From positions 14,446,001 to 14,510,000 of the forward strand of contig OU452201.1 in the NCBI GenBank assembly GCA_911728435.2: 64,000 nucleotides of DNA, written 5' to 3'. Below the pieces are notes generated by a model that searched no databases, was not told where the DNA came from, and was given only the letters and a program-made list of their open reading frames with translations. Below, piece by piece: positions 23,914 to 35,255 of this stretch (the first letter of the stretch is position 1; each line of letters begins with the position of its first letter). This DNA is from Apoderus coryli. Lineage: Eukaryota; Arthropoda; Insecta; Coleoptera; Attelabidae. The position numbers and the translations under genes are program-made.

Positions 23914-24614
23914 TTTAATTTTTTAATTAATCCTAGAATGGGCCAAAACTGAATATTTGAACTATTAAACAACGGAATTCCGTCAATGTTAAAAGAAACT
24001 TCTATAAGATTTTCCAAATTTCCAATATATGTTTCCAACAACCGATTTTTTATGTTCGATTCTAATCCCAAGTAACAAAATTCTCCATTATTTAAAACAT
24101 TTACAACTCTATTTCTAGGAGTCTTTAATATTGTCCTACTATCTAAGGGTAAGTTGGGGTGATGTTTAGATAAAAACTTTAGCATATCAGTAACAGCACA
24201 TTTTGGAATGTTATGGTTTATAGTCCAGGGTATAACCCAAGATTTGAAATCAGTAAGAAAATCTGTATTTATTTCATTAAAGTCATTTATGGTATCCCTA
24301 ACACCTGATATTATACTCAACTCATCTTCATCATAAATTGTATCTGTATCTACCTGATTAATTACATTTTTTTCTATTACACAATTGTTAGTATTATTAA
24401 AGCTGCTTCGAACAGTTTCTATATCATGTTGAGATTCCAAGCAAGAATTCGATCGAATTATCAAATTACAGACAGTATTATTATTATTTCTTACTTCAGC
24501 TAAAATATTATTTATGTCCTCCCGCACTCTTCGCTGCAATTGTCTTCGACCGACCACATTTTTAACTTTTCTTCCACTACTGTTTGGTTGCATTCTTAAG
24601 TCTTTGCGGTGCAT
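23907..24614 (-). CDS. Transposase-like ORF, probably C-terminally truncated
   Basis: The frame is 235 aa, starting MHRKDLRMQP (a stop lies just upstream in frame) and ending at TAA 23909-23907. The C-terminal half contains FKSWVIPWTINHNIPKCAV, LPLDSRTILKTPRN, and VSFNIDGIPLFNSS followed by QFWPILGLI. That pattern (long N-terminal region, SRTLLKTP, then NIDGLPLFKSS...QFWPILG) is one I know from uncharacterised transposase-domain proteins that are abundant in arthropod and cnidarian genomes. Those proteins continue for several hundred residues past this point; here the frame stops at once. The first 38 bases overlap the end of the DUF4806 gene in another reading frame. The N-terminus is basic (GRRQLQRRVRED). 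I infer a defective transposase of the surrounding TIR element. Confidence 0.6.
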   Translation of the reverse strand: MHRKDLRMQPNSSGRKVKNVVGRRQLQRRVREDINNILAEVRNNNNTVCNLIIRSNSCLESQHDIETVRSSFNNTNNCVIEKNVINQVDTDTIYDEDELSIISGVRDTINDFNEINTDFLTDFKSWVIPWTINHNIPKCAVTDMLKFLSKHHPNLPLDSRTILKTPRNRVVNVLNNGEFCYLGLESNIKNRLLETYIGNLENLIEVSFNIDGIPLFNSSNIQFWPILGLIKKLKC

Positions 24615-26176
24615 GTTTTAACCAGACTTTTATTATGTTTTCTATGTCCTTTTGGGAACAGTCAGCGCAGTTTATTTTTATAGCTTCTGCAAAAGAGGGA
24701 AATTGAGAAATTTGTCAACATTCTCTAAATTAATGAATTCACTAGATATTTAAGAAGTAAAATTCTTGTTGATAAATGATTTAATTTAATTCATTTTATA
24801 ATTTCAAATAAATTAAAAAAACGTACCAACAACTACGTCCTTAAGTAGACTATCGTTAAAAACTTTTTTGTTGAGACGTTTTCCATAAAAGCTGTAATGG
24901 CTGGCAATATCGTCACGAAGCAGTGTTTTTAACACGTTGTTAGTTTTATTCGTCAAATCTCTCCCTCCTATACTTGCTAAGTAACTAGCCTGAAAAAAGT
25001 AACCTATACCTCATGATAGCATATAAAGATTTAAATCTTACCAATGCACTGAAATTGTCGTTGTTTTTTAAAAAATCTTCTAAGAGACAAATTTCTTCTT
25101 CGTTCGTGCACGGAAAGTTGATCGGTAAATTTTCAGGAAGGCTTCTCTTGGGTATTTTTTGATCCTTGCTTAAATTTTCCACAAGGCTTAATATTTGTTT
25201 ATTCTGTTGTTTTATGTGAATGACTGTATCAAGCAATTTCTTTAAAATGTCTAATGTACAAAAAAAAAATACATAAATAAAAACAACCTAGGTAGGTATC
25301 TAAAATTATACGCATTTTACCATTATCTTTTAATTGGTCGCTTCTCACATTTATGTTCTGGTTTTCACTAAAAAGTGAACATATGGTTTCAGAGTCGTCA
25401 ACAGTATTGAATCGTAGTTTAGGTGTAGACCGCGGTGTAGACTGCAGTAAAACTTCCTTTACCTTTGCTAAAACAGTATAGCAAAAAATAAATTAATTCA
25501 ATAACCTTATAGAGCATAAGTAGTTAGGTAGATATATATTTTTTAATTATAAGTCGTAGATAATAATAATTGACATTAAGTATAGATACCTGTAGATTTA
25601 AAATGTAGCTAATTAAATTCTCCCTACCTTTTACTGGATCTAAATTGGGTCTTTTTATTTTGCTTATTGTGGGCGAACATTCTACTTCTTCATCTGATTC
25701 GTTCAAATATCTTGCGGGACGCACTATTCGCCTCTGCATCGGTTTATAAAAAAGTTCATCTTCGTTATCACTTGGAAGTTCTGATGCTGAATTATATTCA
25801 AGCGCTTTTATTTTTTCTTTAGCCTTCAAATAAGTATCTAAAAACACAACAAGAAAAAAATTAAATTTAGTAGGTAGTTTACTATTTCAAAACCCGGAAA
25901 ACTTAATTAAATTAGTACAACACAACAAGTATAGTAATGAAAAATTATTACGAGTAGTAGTAATTGCTGGTACCTACCGAATTCAAAATAACATTTATTA
26001 ATTTCATATGTCTTCCAATCATACGAAGGTGACAACAATTCTTTGGCCGCCTTATCCAATTCCCATTGATGTTTATACGGCGGCCAAAAACATCTTGTTT
26101 TTTGTGGTGTTAACCATGTTTTACTTATGACGGCAATGCTTTCGTCGATTTTAAATTGTACACCAATATAAGGCAT
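24577..26176 (-). CDS. DUF4806 domain protein, complete, 345 aa, 6 exons
   Basis: My model (5' to 3') is 26176-25978, 25837-25628, 25467-25321, 25250-25042, 24989-24827 and 24686-24577. All introns are short GT-AG introns, the phase is continuous, and the total is 1,038 nt including TAG. The N-terminal ~65 residues form the module common in this family (VQFKIDESIAVISKTWL, then RCFWPPYK). An acidic, Ser-rich middle follows with PSDNEDELFY and a likely nuclear basic patch. A helical stretch (ILKKLLDTVIHIKQQNKQIL) precedes the DUF4806 domain, about residues 235-330: LPINFPCTNEEEICLLEDFL, ASYLASIGG and ASHYSFYGKR. DUF4806 proteins are often found next to transposase-like genes in insect genomes, so I infer an accessory gene of the TIR element, perhaps DNA-binding. 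No inactivating change is visible. Confidence 0.85.
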
Positions 26177-27498
26177 TTAGCTTAAAAATTAAATCTTTAA
26201 TTTTAATTAGTGGAGTAACCTTCAGATAACCTCTACAATTTAGACGCGCAATTTCACTTCAGAGCTTTATCACCATTATTTAAAAGAAATGGAAAATACG
26301 TAGCACCTCCAACCATGTTATAATATTGTATTGCTCCAACCACCAAACCCGCAGTAAATAAAATACATTAAGTAAATATAAAATATAAAAACAAATGTAG
26401 GTATTCTCTATAAGAAACTTAACCACAAAATTTGCGAATAAACAAGAACAAAACAACGCATGCCGACGAAACGTAAAACTTTATCAACCAGTGTTGCCAG
26501 ATCGAATTATAGCCTGATTTTCTAAAAAATTTTAACAAATGTGGAGAGAACCATTGTCTTAAAGACAATGACAGAACTCTTGATAAAATACGATAATCTA
26601 AACTAAACGTAGCTCATTGGCAACAATGCGGACTATAGAAAAGAAATGATAAATTTCAGCAATTTTGACTCAAATATTAGAGAAAGGTAATATAGTAGAA
26701 TCGGTAATTCTAAATGTAGTAATAAATACTCGTTATGATTATCATATCATAAATGGCGGATGTATGTGATGTGTGATTTTTATGACACAAAAATGACGTG
26801 AAAAACACGTTTTATTTAAACGCAAAAAATGCCGTCATGAATATCACGTGATTAATTACGTCACTTTTTGGTTTATGACGTCGACGACGAGTTACGACCT
26901 TAAAAGAACGTCATTTTCACGTTAGTGTGTTAACTGGGTTATCATGTCATAGGCAAAACCAGGAGCAAATGTATGTTCATGCCAACGCAATTGTGACTCC
27001 TTGGATATACTTTGCCATCTTTTCTTATGTAAAAAATGTAATTAAATTTTGAATACCTATCTGTGCGTTAGTAAAAATTACTATGTATATAATTATGTAT
27101 ATAGGTAGGTAATATCAAAGATTAATGTCTTTGGTAATAGTGAAGACTATACCTCGGCAACACTGAGTATTAGTAAATGGTCAGCGTTGCCGGTTGTAAC
27201 ATAATAATTATTATTACAATTTTGCACTAAATCTGGTACTAAATTTGTACTGTAAGATGAATTTAATGAATCTGTACTAGGATTTTTTATATACTAAATT
27301 GGCCAACAATTGACCTTTTTTTCTTGGTGACGTAACATAATATGTTGTAAAATCTGAGCAGCTATAACATTATAATATTATGTTTAAGCATGTTATCGGC
27401 AACAGTGGATACGGTAAGAAAATCATAACTATTTTTTCAAAACACAAAAAACAAAGTAGTAGTTGTCTTTATAAAGACAATGACCTCACCTATCTATA
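26177..27498. other. Element interior upstream of the DUF4806 gene
   Basis: I see no gene here. The first ~100 bases should hold the DUF4806 promoter. At 26750-26930 the motif TGACGT or its complement occurs repeatedly, including a full palindrome TGACGTC, together with CACGTG-like words. This looks like either CRE-type sites or an old palindromic insertion. Short palindromic words 'gtcttaaagacaatga' (~26567) and 'gtctttataaagacaatga' (~27465) recur. Confidence 0.4.
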
Positions 27499-27936
27499 GG
27501 GTTATTCTTTCGTAGTGATTGGTCTGAACAAGTGAGTGTGATTAAACTGAATGTGATTATACTGAACTGAATATTTGGCGAAACCGAAAGATCATCTTTT
27601 TTATGATTGTCTTTCACTTAACCTCGAAAACAACCAAATCTGCTCTGAAAACTGGAAAATTATTTCTTCCATGATATTATTATCCATGTTTTAAACTTTT
27701 ACAATTTATTGGTTTGATTCGAAATCATATGCCAATTATTATCTCTCAATACTTTTAGAGGTTGACTGTTAACTGAACGAACTAACCGGTACCTAGAGGT
27801 TGATCAGTAAGCGGCAACGGGGGTAGGAATTTTAATCAGTTTGTTAGAAGTGACCGATGTCGAAACAATACGCACAATCGTGAATGAACTGACAATTTTC
27901 AGATTGTTCACTTAGTTCAATACGAAAGAATAACCC
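27499..27936. mobile_element. 438-bp MITE nested in the large element
   Basis: The ends are exact inverted repeats GGGTTATTCTTTCGTA and TACGAAAGAATAACCC (16 bp, 17 counting the flanking A/T). Beyond that the arms match only partly. There is no coding frame. The target duplication is unclear. Confidence 0.72.
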
Positions 27937-28078
27937 TTACATTATTAATGTTTAGGTATATATTTTATTTTAATAACTTAAGACGCCGTGTTGTTTTATG
28001 CAATAATTTCTTAAAATAAGGAGCTCAAGAAATCTGCATTATTTAGGATAACGGACATGAATGAAATTTTTTATTGAA

Positions 28079-29770
28079 TCCGTATTGAAACCAATCGCAT
28101 CGTGGAAATTCTTATTCAGCAATTCTATATTAAACGCAATTGAAATAAGCAGTTTTATGCCGCATAAAAACTAATTCAAACTGATAAAACCAAATTAAAC
28201 ATTTGATTTGGAATACCTTATTGAAACCAATAAATTCCAATTAAAGAATTTCTTATTAATCCATATTGAAACCAATTCGTTCCATGGTAATTTTTATTCA
28301 GTACTTCCATATTAAACGCAATTGAAATAAGCAGTTTTATGCCGCAGAAAAGCTAATTCAAACTGATAAAACCAAATTAAACATTTGATTTAGAATACCT
28401 TATTGAAACCAATAAATTCCCAATAAAGAATTTCTTATTAATCCATATTGAAACCAATTCGTTCCATGGTAATTTTTATTCAGTACTTCCATATTAAACG
28501 CAATTGAAATAAGCAGTTTTATGCCGCATAAAAACTAATTCAAACTGATAAAACCAAATTAAACATTTGATTTGGAATACCTTATTGAAACTAATAAATT
28601 CCAAATAAAGAATTTCTTATTAATCCATATTGAAACCAATTCGTTCCATGGTAATTTTAATTTAGTACTTCCATATTAAACGCAATTGAAATAAGCAGTT
28701 TTATGCCGCATAAAAACTAATTCAAACTGATAAAACCAAATTAAACATTTGATTTGGAATACCTTATTGAAACCAATAAATTCCAAATAAAGAATTTCTT
28801 ATTAATCCATATTGAAACCAATTCGTTCCATGGTAATTTTTATTCAGTACTTCCATATTAAACGCAATTGAAATAAGCAGTTTTATGCCGCATAAAAACG
28901 AATTCAAACTGATAAAACCAAATTAAACATTTGATTTGGAATACCTTATTGAAACCAATAAATTCCAAATAAAGAATTTCTTATTAATCCATATTGAAAC
29001 CAATTCGTTCCATGGTAATTTTTATTCAGTACTTCCATATTAAACGCAATTGAAATAAGCAGTTTTATGCCGCATAAAAACTAATTCAAACTGATAAAAC
29101 CAAATTAAACATTTGATTTGGAATACCTTATTGAAACCAATAAATTCCAAATAAAGAATTTCTTATTAATCCATATTGAAACCAATTCGTTCCATGGTAA
29201 TTTTTATTCAGTACTTCCATATTAAACGCAATTGAAATAAGCAGTTTTATGCCGCATAAAAACTAATTCAAACTGATAAAACCAAATTAAACATTTGATT
29301 TGGAATACCTTATTGAAACTAATAAATTCCAAATAAAGAATTTCTTATTAATCCATATTGAAACCAATTCGTTCCATGGTAATTTTTATTCAGTACTTCC
29401 ATATTAAACGCAATTGAAATAAGCAGTTTTATGCCGCATAAAAACGAATTCAAACTGATAAAACCAAATTAAACATTTGATTTGGAATACCTTATTGAAA
29501 CCAATAAATTCCAAATAAAGAATTTCTTATTAATCCATATTGAAACCAATTCGTTCCATGGTAATTTTTATTCAGTACTTCCATATTAAACGCAATTGAA
29601 ATAAGCAGTTTTATGCCGCATAAAAACTAATTCAAACTGATAAAACCAAATTAAACATTTGATTTGGAATGCCTTATTGAAACCAACAATTCCCAAATAA
29701 AGAATTTCTTATTAATCCATATTGAAACCAATTCGTTTTATGGTAATTTTTATTCAGTAATTCCATATTA
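28079..29770. repeat. 182-bp tandem satellite, ~9.3 copies
   Basis: Units begin with 'ccatattgaaaccaat' at about 28079 (diverged), then 28261, 28443, 28625, 28807, 28989, 29171, 29353, 29535 and 29717. The spacing is exactly 182 bp from 28261 on and units are almost identical, which implies recent amplification. Each contains 'ccatattaaacgcaattg', the reverse of TTTAATATGG found in the left array. The array ends ~290 bp inside the right TIR and is non-coding. Confidence 0.95.
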
Positions 29771-32700
29771 AACACTATTCATTTTAACCTATTAAATCCG
29801 TATAAAACCCACTTTGTTTTGAATCTGTAATGCCATATTAGATCTAATCATATTTAAAACTTATAGAGACCAATACAATTCCATTGATGTGTTTTATATG
29901 TATATCCAAATAAACCCAAACCATATTGAATCATATAAGATTACTATTAAAATAACATAGAGCTTGTCAAAGCCAGATTAAAACCTACATTCACTTATAG
30001 ATACTTATAGATCCAGATCAAGTTTTAATATGATTCTATACGGTATTTTCAACAGGGTAGTGGCATAAATTTTAATATAAATATACTGTAAAATATAATC
30101 AATAAAATAAATTATATTAAAAACAATCCATATAAATGTCAACAAAAAAAAGAATAGTACCAAAATAATTACAAAATATCAATTTTTTAATACCAATATT
30201 GTTTCTATTTCATTCAAAATATTCTGTTTGCTATTCTTTGTATTGGATTTCTATATTAATTATCCAATTTGTTTCACCTCATCCTTACTGTTTTATTTTT
30301 ATTGCTTTACATTTTAAGTTTCAGATTTCCTGGATAGTCGCATAATTGGGTTTTATATAAAGATGGCTGTGGACGGCAAAATGTCCTAGGTCTAAAAAGT
30401 GCCTGTCAGTGATGTTTCGCAGTACCTTTAACCTGTCGGTCGATGTATCATGTTCTCTAAGTGTAAACGATATGATAACCAGTCTTAGAAGTTAGCTATA
30501 TATTTTAGTTTAGGGTATTATTGCAAACAACAACAATCCGAATCCGTCACGATACATCAGTATTATATGGTATGAAAAAGTTGACTATTTTGTATATTTT
30601 ATGCTAAAGTGTATAAAGGTGTACTTGAAATAGATACTTATAAATAATGGAAATTTCGAAATTTAAGTGCATAAGTAGGTACCTACTAGATAGAAACAAG
30701 TTTATGTAGTATATATGTTTTTAATGCGACTTTAAATGGATTTTTCATTTTCATATTTCGCTGCATTTCCGATTCTATTGTTACAATCCGGATTTGATAA
30801 GTGAAAACGTATTTACTTTACTGAAGTTTTCAATAGGAGCAGTTCGTTAAAAATATATGAGGTTGACTGCAACAATAAACCATCAATTTTCTTCTAGATA
30901 AACAACTTATACTAATTTTACATAAATATACAACATAATGAACACACACTGTAATAGCAAAAACTAAGAGAATTTAAAGAAAATTATAGGAGCCTGTTAA
31001 AAAGTAACATTTTCGACCCTCTTTTTTGAGAGGAAGGTGGCTAATTCCATTTAGAAAAGTAACAATTTATATCTTAAGTTTGTGAGCTCATGTTGAGTTG
31101 AAAGAGGAGATTTAGTTCTAAATAAATAAATTGTTTAAATTTGTTAAAGTTTTTCATTTGCAGATGATTTTTCCACTTTTGTAAAACATTAATGTGGTCA
31201 AAGTGAAACAGTACAGTTGCCGCTATTTAATCTTAGTTTAAAATGTTTTCAACTCAGGAGCTTCTCATTCAGAGTGAGTATACATGTAATATGCTCGAAG
31301 AAAACTTTTTTATTTTGTACCATATATACGATGAGTGATTTCAAAAAGAGTTTTCTTTATAAAAGTTTTTCGCTTTCTCTACACAAGTATTTTTTCGACA
31401 GGTAGTGTGTGTGAATAGTTCATGTTTTTCACAATAAACAAAAATTGAATTGGGTGAGTTTCTCTAACCTACAAATGATTGTAGTGAAAATGAACTGCAA
31501 ATTTATTAGTAGCATTTTAGTAAAATATTCCTACAATATAGTTGTCTTATATAACGCTTATTCTTTTATCAAATATAGGTGATTCATTGCAATAACATAT
31601 TGTGGTTTTTAAAATTATTTAATAGAGACATTTGATGAACTTTTATATTTTGAAATATAATTAAGCAATTTAAATTGGTGTGTTCGCTATAGTTATTTCT
31701 AAATAGGGTCATATTGTTTTACTCACTAATGGTAGTTTTCGGGGTCATATAGCCTAACCTAAACCAATCATCCACGAAAATTCTTCCTTATGCTAGGTTG
31801 ATTTTATGTAGGATAGTTTTACCTTTAAGGGACTTTAAAAAAATAAACCAAATAATAGATTTGAAATAGAAATCTATTTAGTCTACACTAAAGAAAAGTG
31901 ACAAAGGTTTTTAAACCTCTGTGTTGCTTGTTAATAGTGCAATATAATGAAATTCCAAATTTCAGACGACTCGGCCGTAGAATCTCAACTGATCCCCCTC
32001 GGCGCTCCATTTCCGCTTTGATCTAGTACCATAATATGGTCCTCAGTACGTTTTTATTCATCCCCGCTACTATACTAGTCACCTCCGTACCAAATATAGT
32101 CGACAAAAAATGGATAGTTATGAGTCATGATTGATCCCTCTTACAATTTGATACATTTTGTACGTTGTGGTTTTAACCTGAACTGAGTACTAGTATTTTT
32201 GAAGGTCTGAGGAAGGATCAAAAGTGCATTACCGAACAAATTAAAATGATACGTAAATAAAGTAAAACAAACATTGCCCCTAAAAGTGGTGGTTATGGAT
32301 AAACAGTTATTAATATTTATGATTTATAAAAAATCTATCACTATCTGACTTAATTTAGTTATAGCAATATTAGAACAGACAGTTCTCGTAGGTATATATC
32401 TTACAATTTGTTGTGTTAACTGAACCAAATACACTAAACACCAACATTTATCATAAACGGTTTGATTATTGACATTATGTTAACTGAGCCAAATACACAA
32501 ACACCACCTTTTATCATAAACGTCTTGATTATTGATTTTTTTATCTTTTTTCGTATTTATTAATTTGATCCCTAGTAAACTAAGCTCTTCGATAAGTACC
32601 TACCTATCTACCATTAAAATAAATTTCATGTTCCTTAGAACTAAATATGCAAAAATACTTACAGTTTATTGGTAAATTATATATTCATTTTAGGTAATTT

Positions 32701-35212
32701 CACATGATGTTAAATAATACCTAATATTGATGATTATTTAATTAATCGTCATTAAGTAATAAAATTTCGAATAATTTTGACACCAAACACAACAAACACT
32801 TTACCTACTTACAAAGTAGGCTAGCCGGTAAACATAGTCTTGAGTATGGAAAATACACGCACATTCTACGAGTATCTGCCTAGTTCTGCTTGGGGATTAA
32901 ATACTTTCACTTTTTAAAATTATACATAACCTTCGTTTTACTATTAAATTATAAAGAAATTTACGCGGTGTAATCGAAACGTGATATTTGGGAAAATCAC
33001 AATGAGTTACATAAAATCTTGTGATCTTTTTAAATATTTAAGGCATTTTTCAACTATTTATTTCACATAACAATGGTAGGGTTTGTATTGTACTTACTAG
33101 AATTCAGATGAAGAAAATCACAATTATTATGCCCGAAATTTGGCTAACAATTTTGAAACATTTATAATCGCTTTGTGTCACAAACAAAAGAAACAATTAA
33201 CTTTTGAGTTTACTGATTATGACAGATGGAATCTTTCTTAGGGTTAATATAAATTATTGAATCTTTTAGAAATAATTTCATTAATAATATTTGGATAGAT
33301 AATATGATGATCCACTGCACTGGTTTGTTGTTTGAACGTCTAAATAAAATAAAATAAAATTTTTCTTTGCAACCTTTGAAGTGTATTTCTCAAGGGGTCA
33401 CAAAATAATAACATTTTATCCACATCGTCCAGAGTTTATTGGGCAGTTGTGCGTGAATATCTTGGCTACATATTTTTTTCAAACCCAGCGAACCAATTAA
33501 GTAAACATTATTGTTGTGGAAATGATATTTTTTAGGTACTTGGAATAATATTGGATGAAATGGACTGATCAATAATGCCTATATTTGAAACGTCTAAGGG
33601 TAGTATTTAAAATTTTATAAATAAACATTGTTTTCCTATGAACATGTGCACATATAATTTTCCTGGATTTTTTTATAATGTTCCTGTTTTATTTTCTCAC
33701 ACCAAAAAATGGTAAATTTATATTCTAAATTTTCGAACATATATAACGTTTCTTGCCATGATTCAACACTGGACAGAACGACGTCGTTTAGTCGAAAGAC
33801 ATGAAAACAATTTGAGGAATTTCCATCGTTTCTAAAACTGAGCATGTGAATAGACATATCGTCAGCTTTAATAACACGAAGCATTCTATTAATTTCAAAT
33901 ATATATATATTTCACAATTCTAGTTCTTTATTTTAGAGAATAAACAGTTATGATCTTGTGATCTAGGAACTTTGCCAATGTTTAAAGAACATTCGCTTCA
34001 ATATGTGTCCACTATTGAAGAGGGAAATTTTCCAACATTGTTGTAGCTATGGTTCTGTGTACTCGCGGTTTTCTATTTCAATTTAGTTTTTAAAGGTTTT
34101 CCTAGTTTTTGCTGGCAGTGCATCACCCTATATGGATTGTCATGCTATGATTTATCCCCGGTTTTTTTTTTAGAAACCCTCTACTTTATATCACACATAC
34201 AATTAAATGAGGTAGGAAACAAACATAATTTTGAGATATCCTATTGTTAAAATAAGACATTAAATCTACAACTTACATTTCTAATAAGTCTTATTTAAAA
34301 ATGCACTGCACTTATATTGATATCTAGTAGGTAATATAAGTATCGTGAACACTCATTGTACAAACATTATAATTAAGAACGGAATACAACACTAAGTTGG
34401 TTACTGCTTACCTCTTCATATTGAGCCACCATTGGGTTTTCTGTCGATTTCCAAGGTCTCAGGGGCAAATAGTATTTACATGATTTAGCAATAATTTCTT
34501 ATATAATTTTAATATCGTAGGTAACTACTTTTCTTATTTAGTTTTCGATTGTATTATGTTATTGACATTCTCTTTTAACAATAAATAGTGGTATAAGGTA
34601 TAAGGTTTGCATGAAGTACCTACCTATTAAATAAGCAGCATGAGCAACTAATGAAAATGTTTTTTCGGAATACTTATGGCAGAGAACTAGCTACAGGGTG
34701 ACACTTTAACATTTTCAGTCTATGTGTGAAATTCACATATTTAGTGCGTTGCTACTTCAGGCAAAAATATATATTGTTACGTATTCCAGGATCACAAACC
34801 GAAAGGTGTACTTCATTTTTAGTGACTGATTGTTTAATAACTGCTAATACATTTAAAAAATAGATGTTATATCTCTTTGGTCTATAACGTCTCCAGTCAG
34901 GATAGGATTCATGTTGTTGAATAATTCCTAGTGCGTTTACACTCTTATTAGTTTTACATTTTAATACAATAATTTTAAATAAATAAATAAACCTGCTATG
35001 GTCTATGTTTAAGATCGAGATAATGATGATGTTATTACCACTGTAAACAGAAAAAAAACTCTTATCTAGTAAGTATAGTTCGTAACATTAACTGTTGAAT
35101 TTGTCAAATTATGTTTTTGAATGTGTATTATTGTAGTGAGTTTGACTTTGACTATTTGTATTTTAATATATGTATTGTGCTCTTTTTGTCCATTATTTTG
35201 ATCATTTGGAGT

Positions 35213-35255
35213 TGCTCCTGATGAAGTCAGTACACATTGACGAAATATTGAGCGT
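35213..35255 (+). ncRNA. Hammerhead-like ribozyme motif (H4), plus strand
   Basis: Stem I is GCUC (35214-35217) pairing with GAGC (35250-35253). The core is CUGAUGA (35218-35224). Stem II is GUCA (35226-35229) with UGAC (35238-35241). GAAA occupies 35242-35245 and is followed by UAUU, so the cleavage triplet is AUU with the cut after 35249. Every element is in the expected place although the stem sequences differ from those of the other copies. Confidence 0.65.

Larger units (their letters stand above)
19437..30057. mobile_element. 10.6-kb TIR-bounded transposon with satellites and two genes
   Basis: The left end reads CCCTGTTGAAAATGCCAGAT (19437 on). The reverse complement of the right end (from 30057) reads CCCTGTTGAAAATACCGTAT. 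Including the flanking TA, about 32 of the first 37 positions match. A TA dinucleotide flanks each end, consistent with a 2-bp target duplication. Inside lie, left to right, an 18-start satellite of 110 bp, AT-rich filler, a transposase-like ORF, a DUF4806 gene, a small nested MITE and a 182-bp satellite. Both genes are on the minus strand. The decamer TTTAATATGG occurs near the left end (19475-19484) and once in nearly every unit of both arrays, in mirror orientation. I infer one autonomous-type, now probably defective, DNA transposon. The superfamily is not resolved. Confidence 0.72.

Noticed and set aside
33390..33884. Two minus-strand frames of 60 and 82 codons
   Set aside because: No splice logic, signal peptide or recognisable domain; likely chance or unrecognisable transposon debris.
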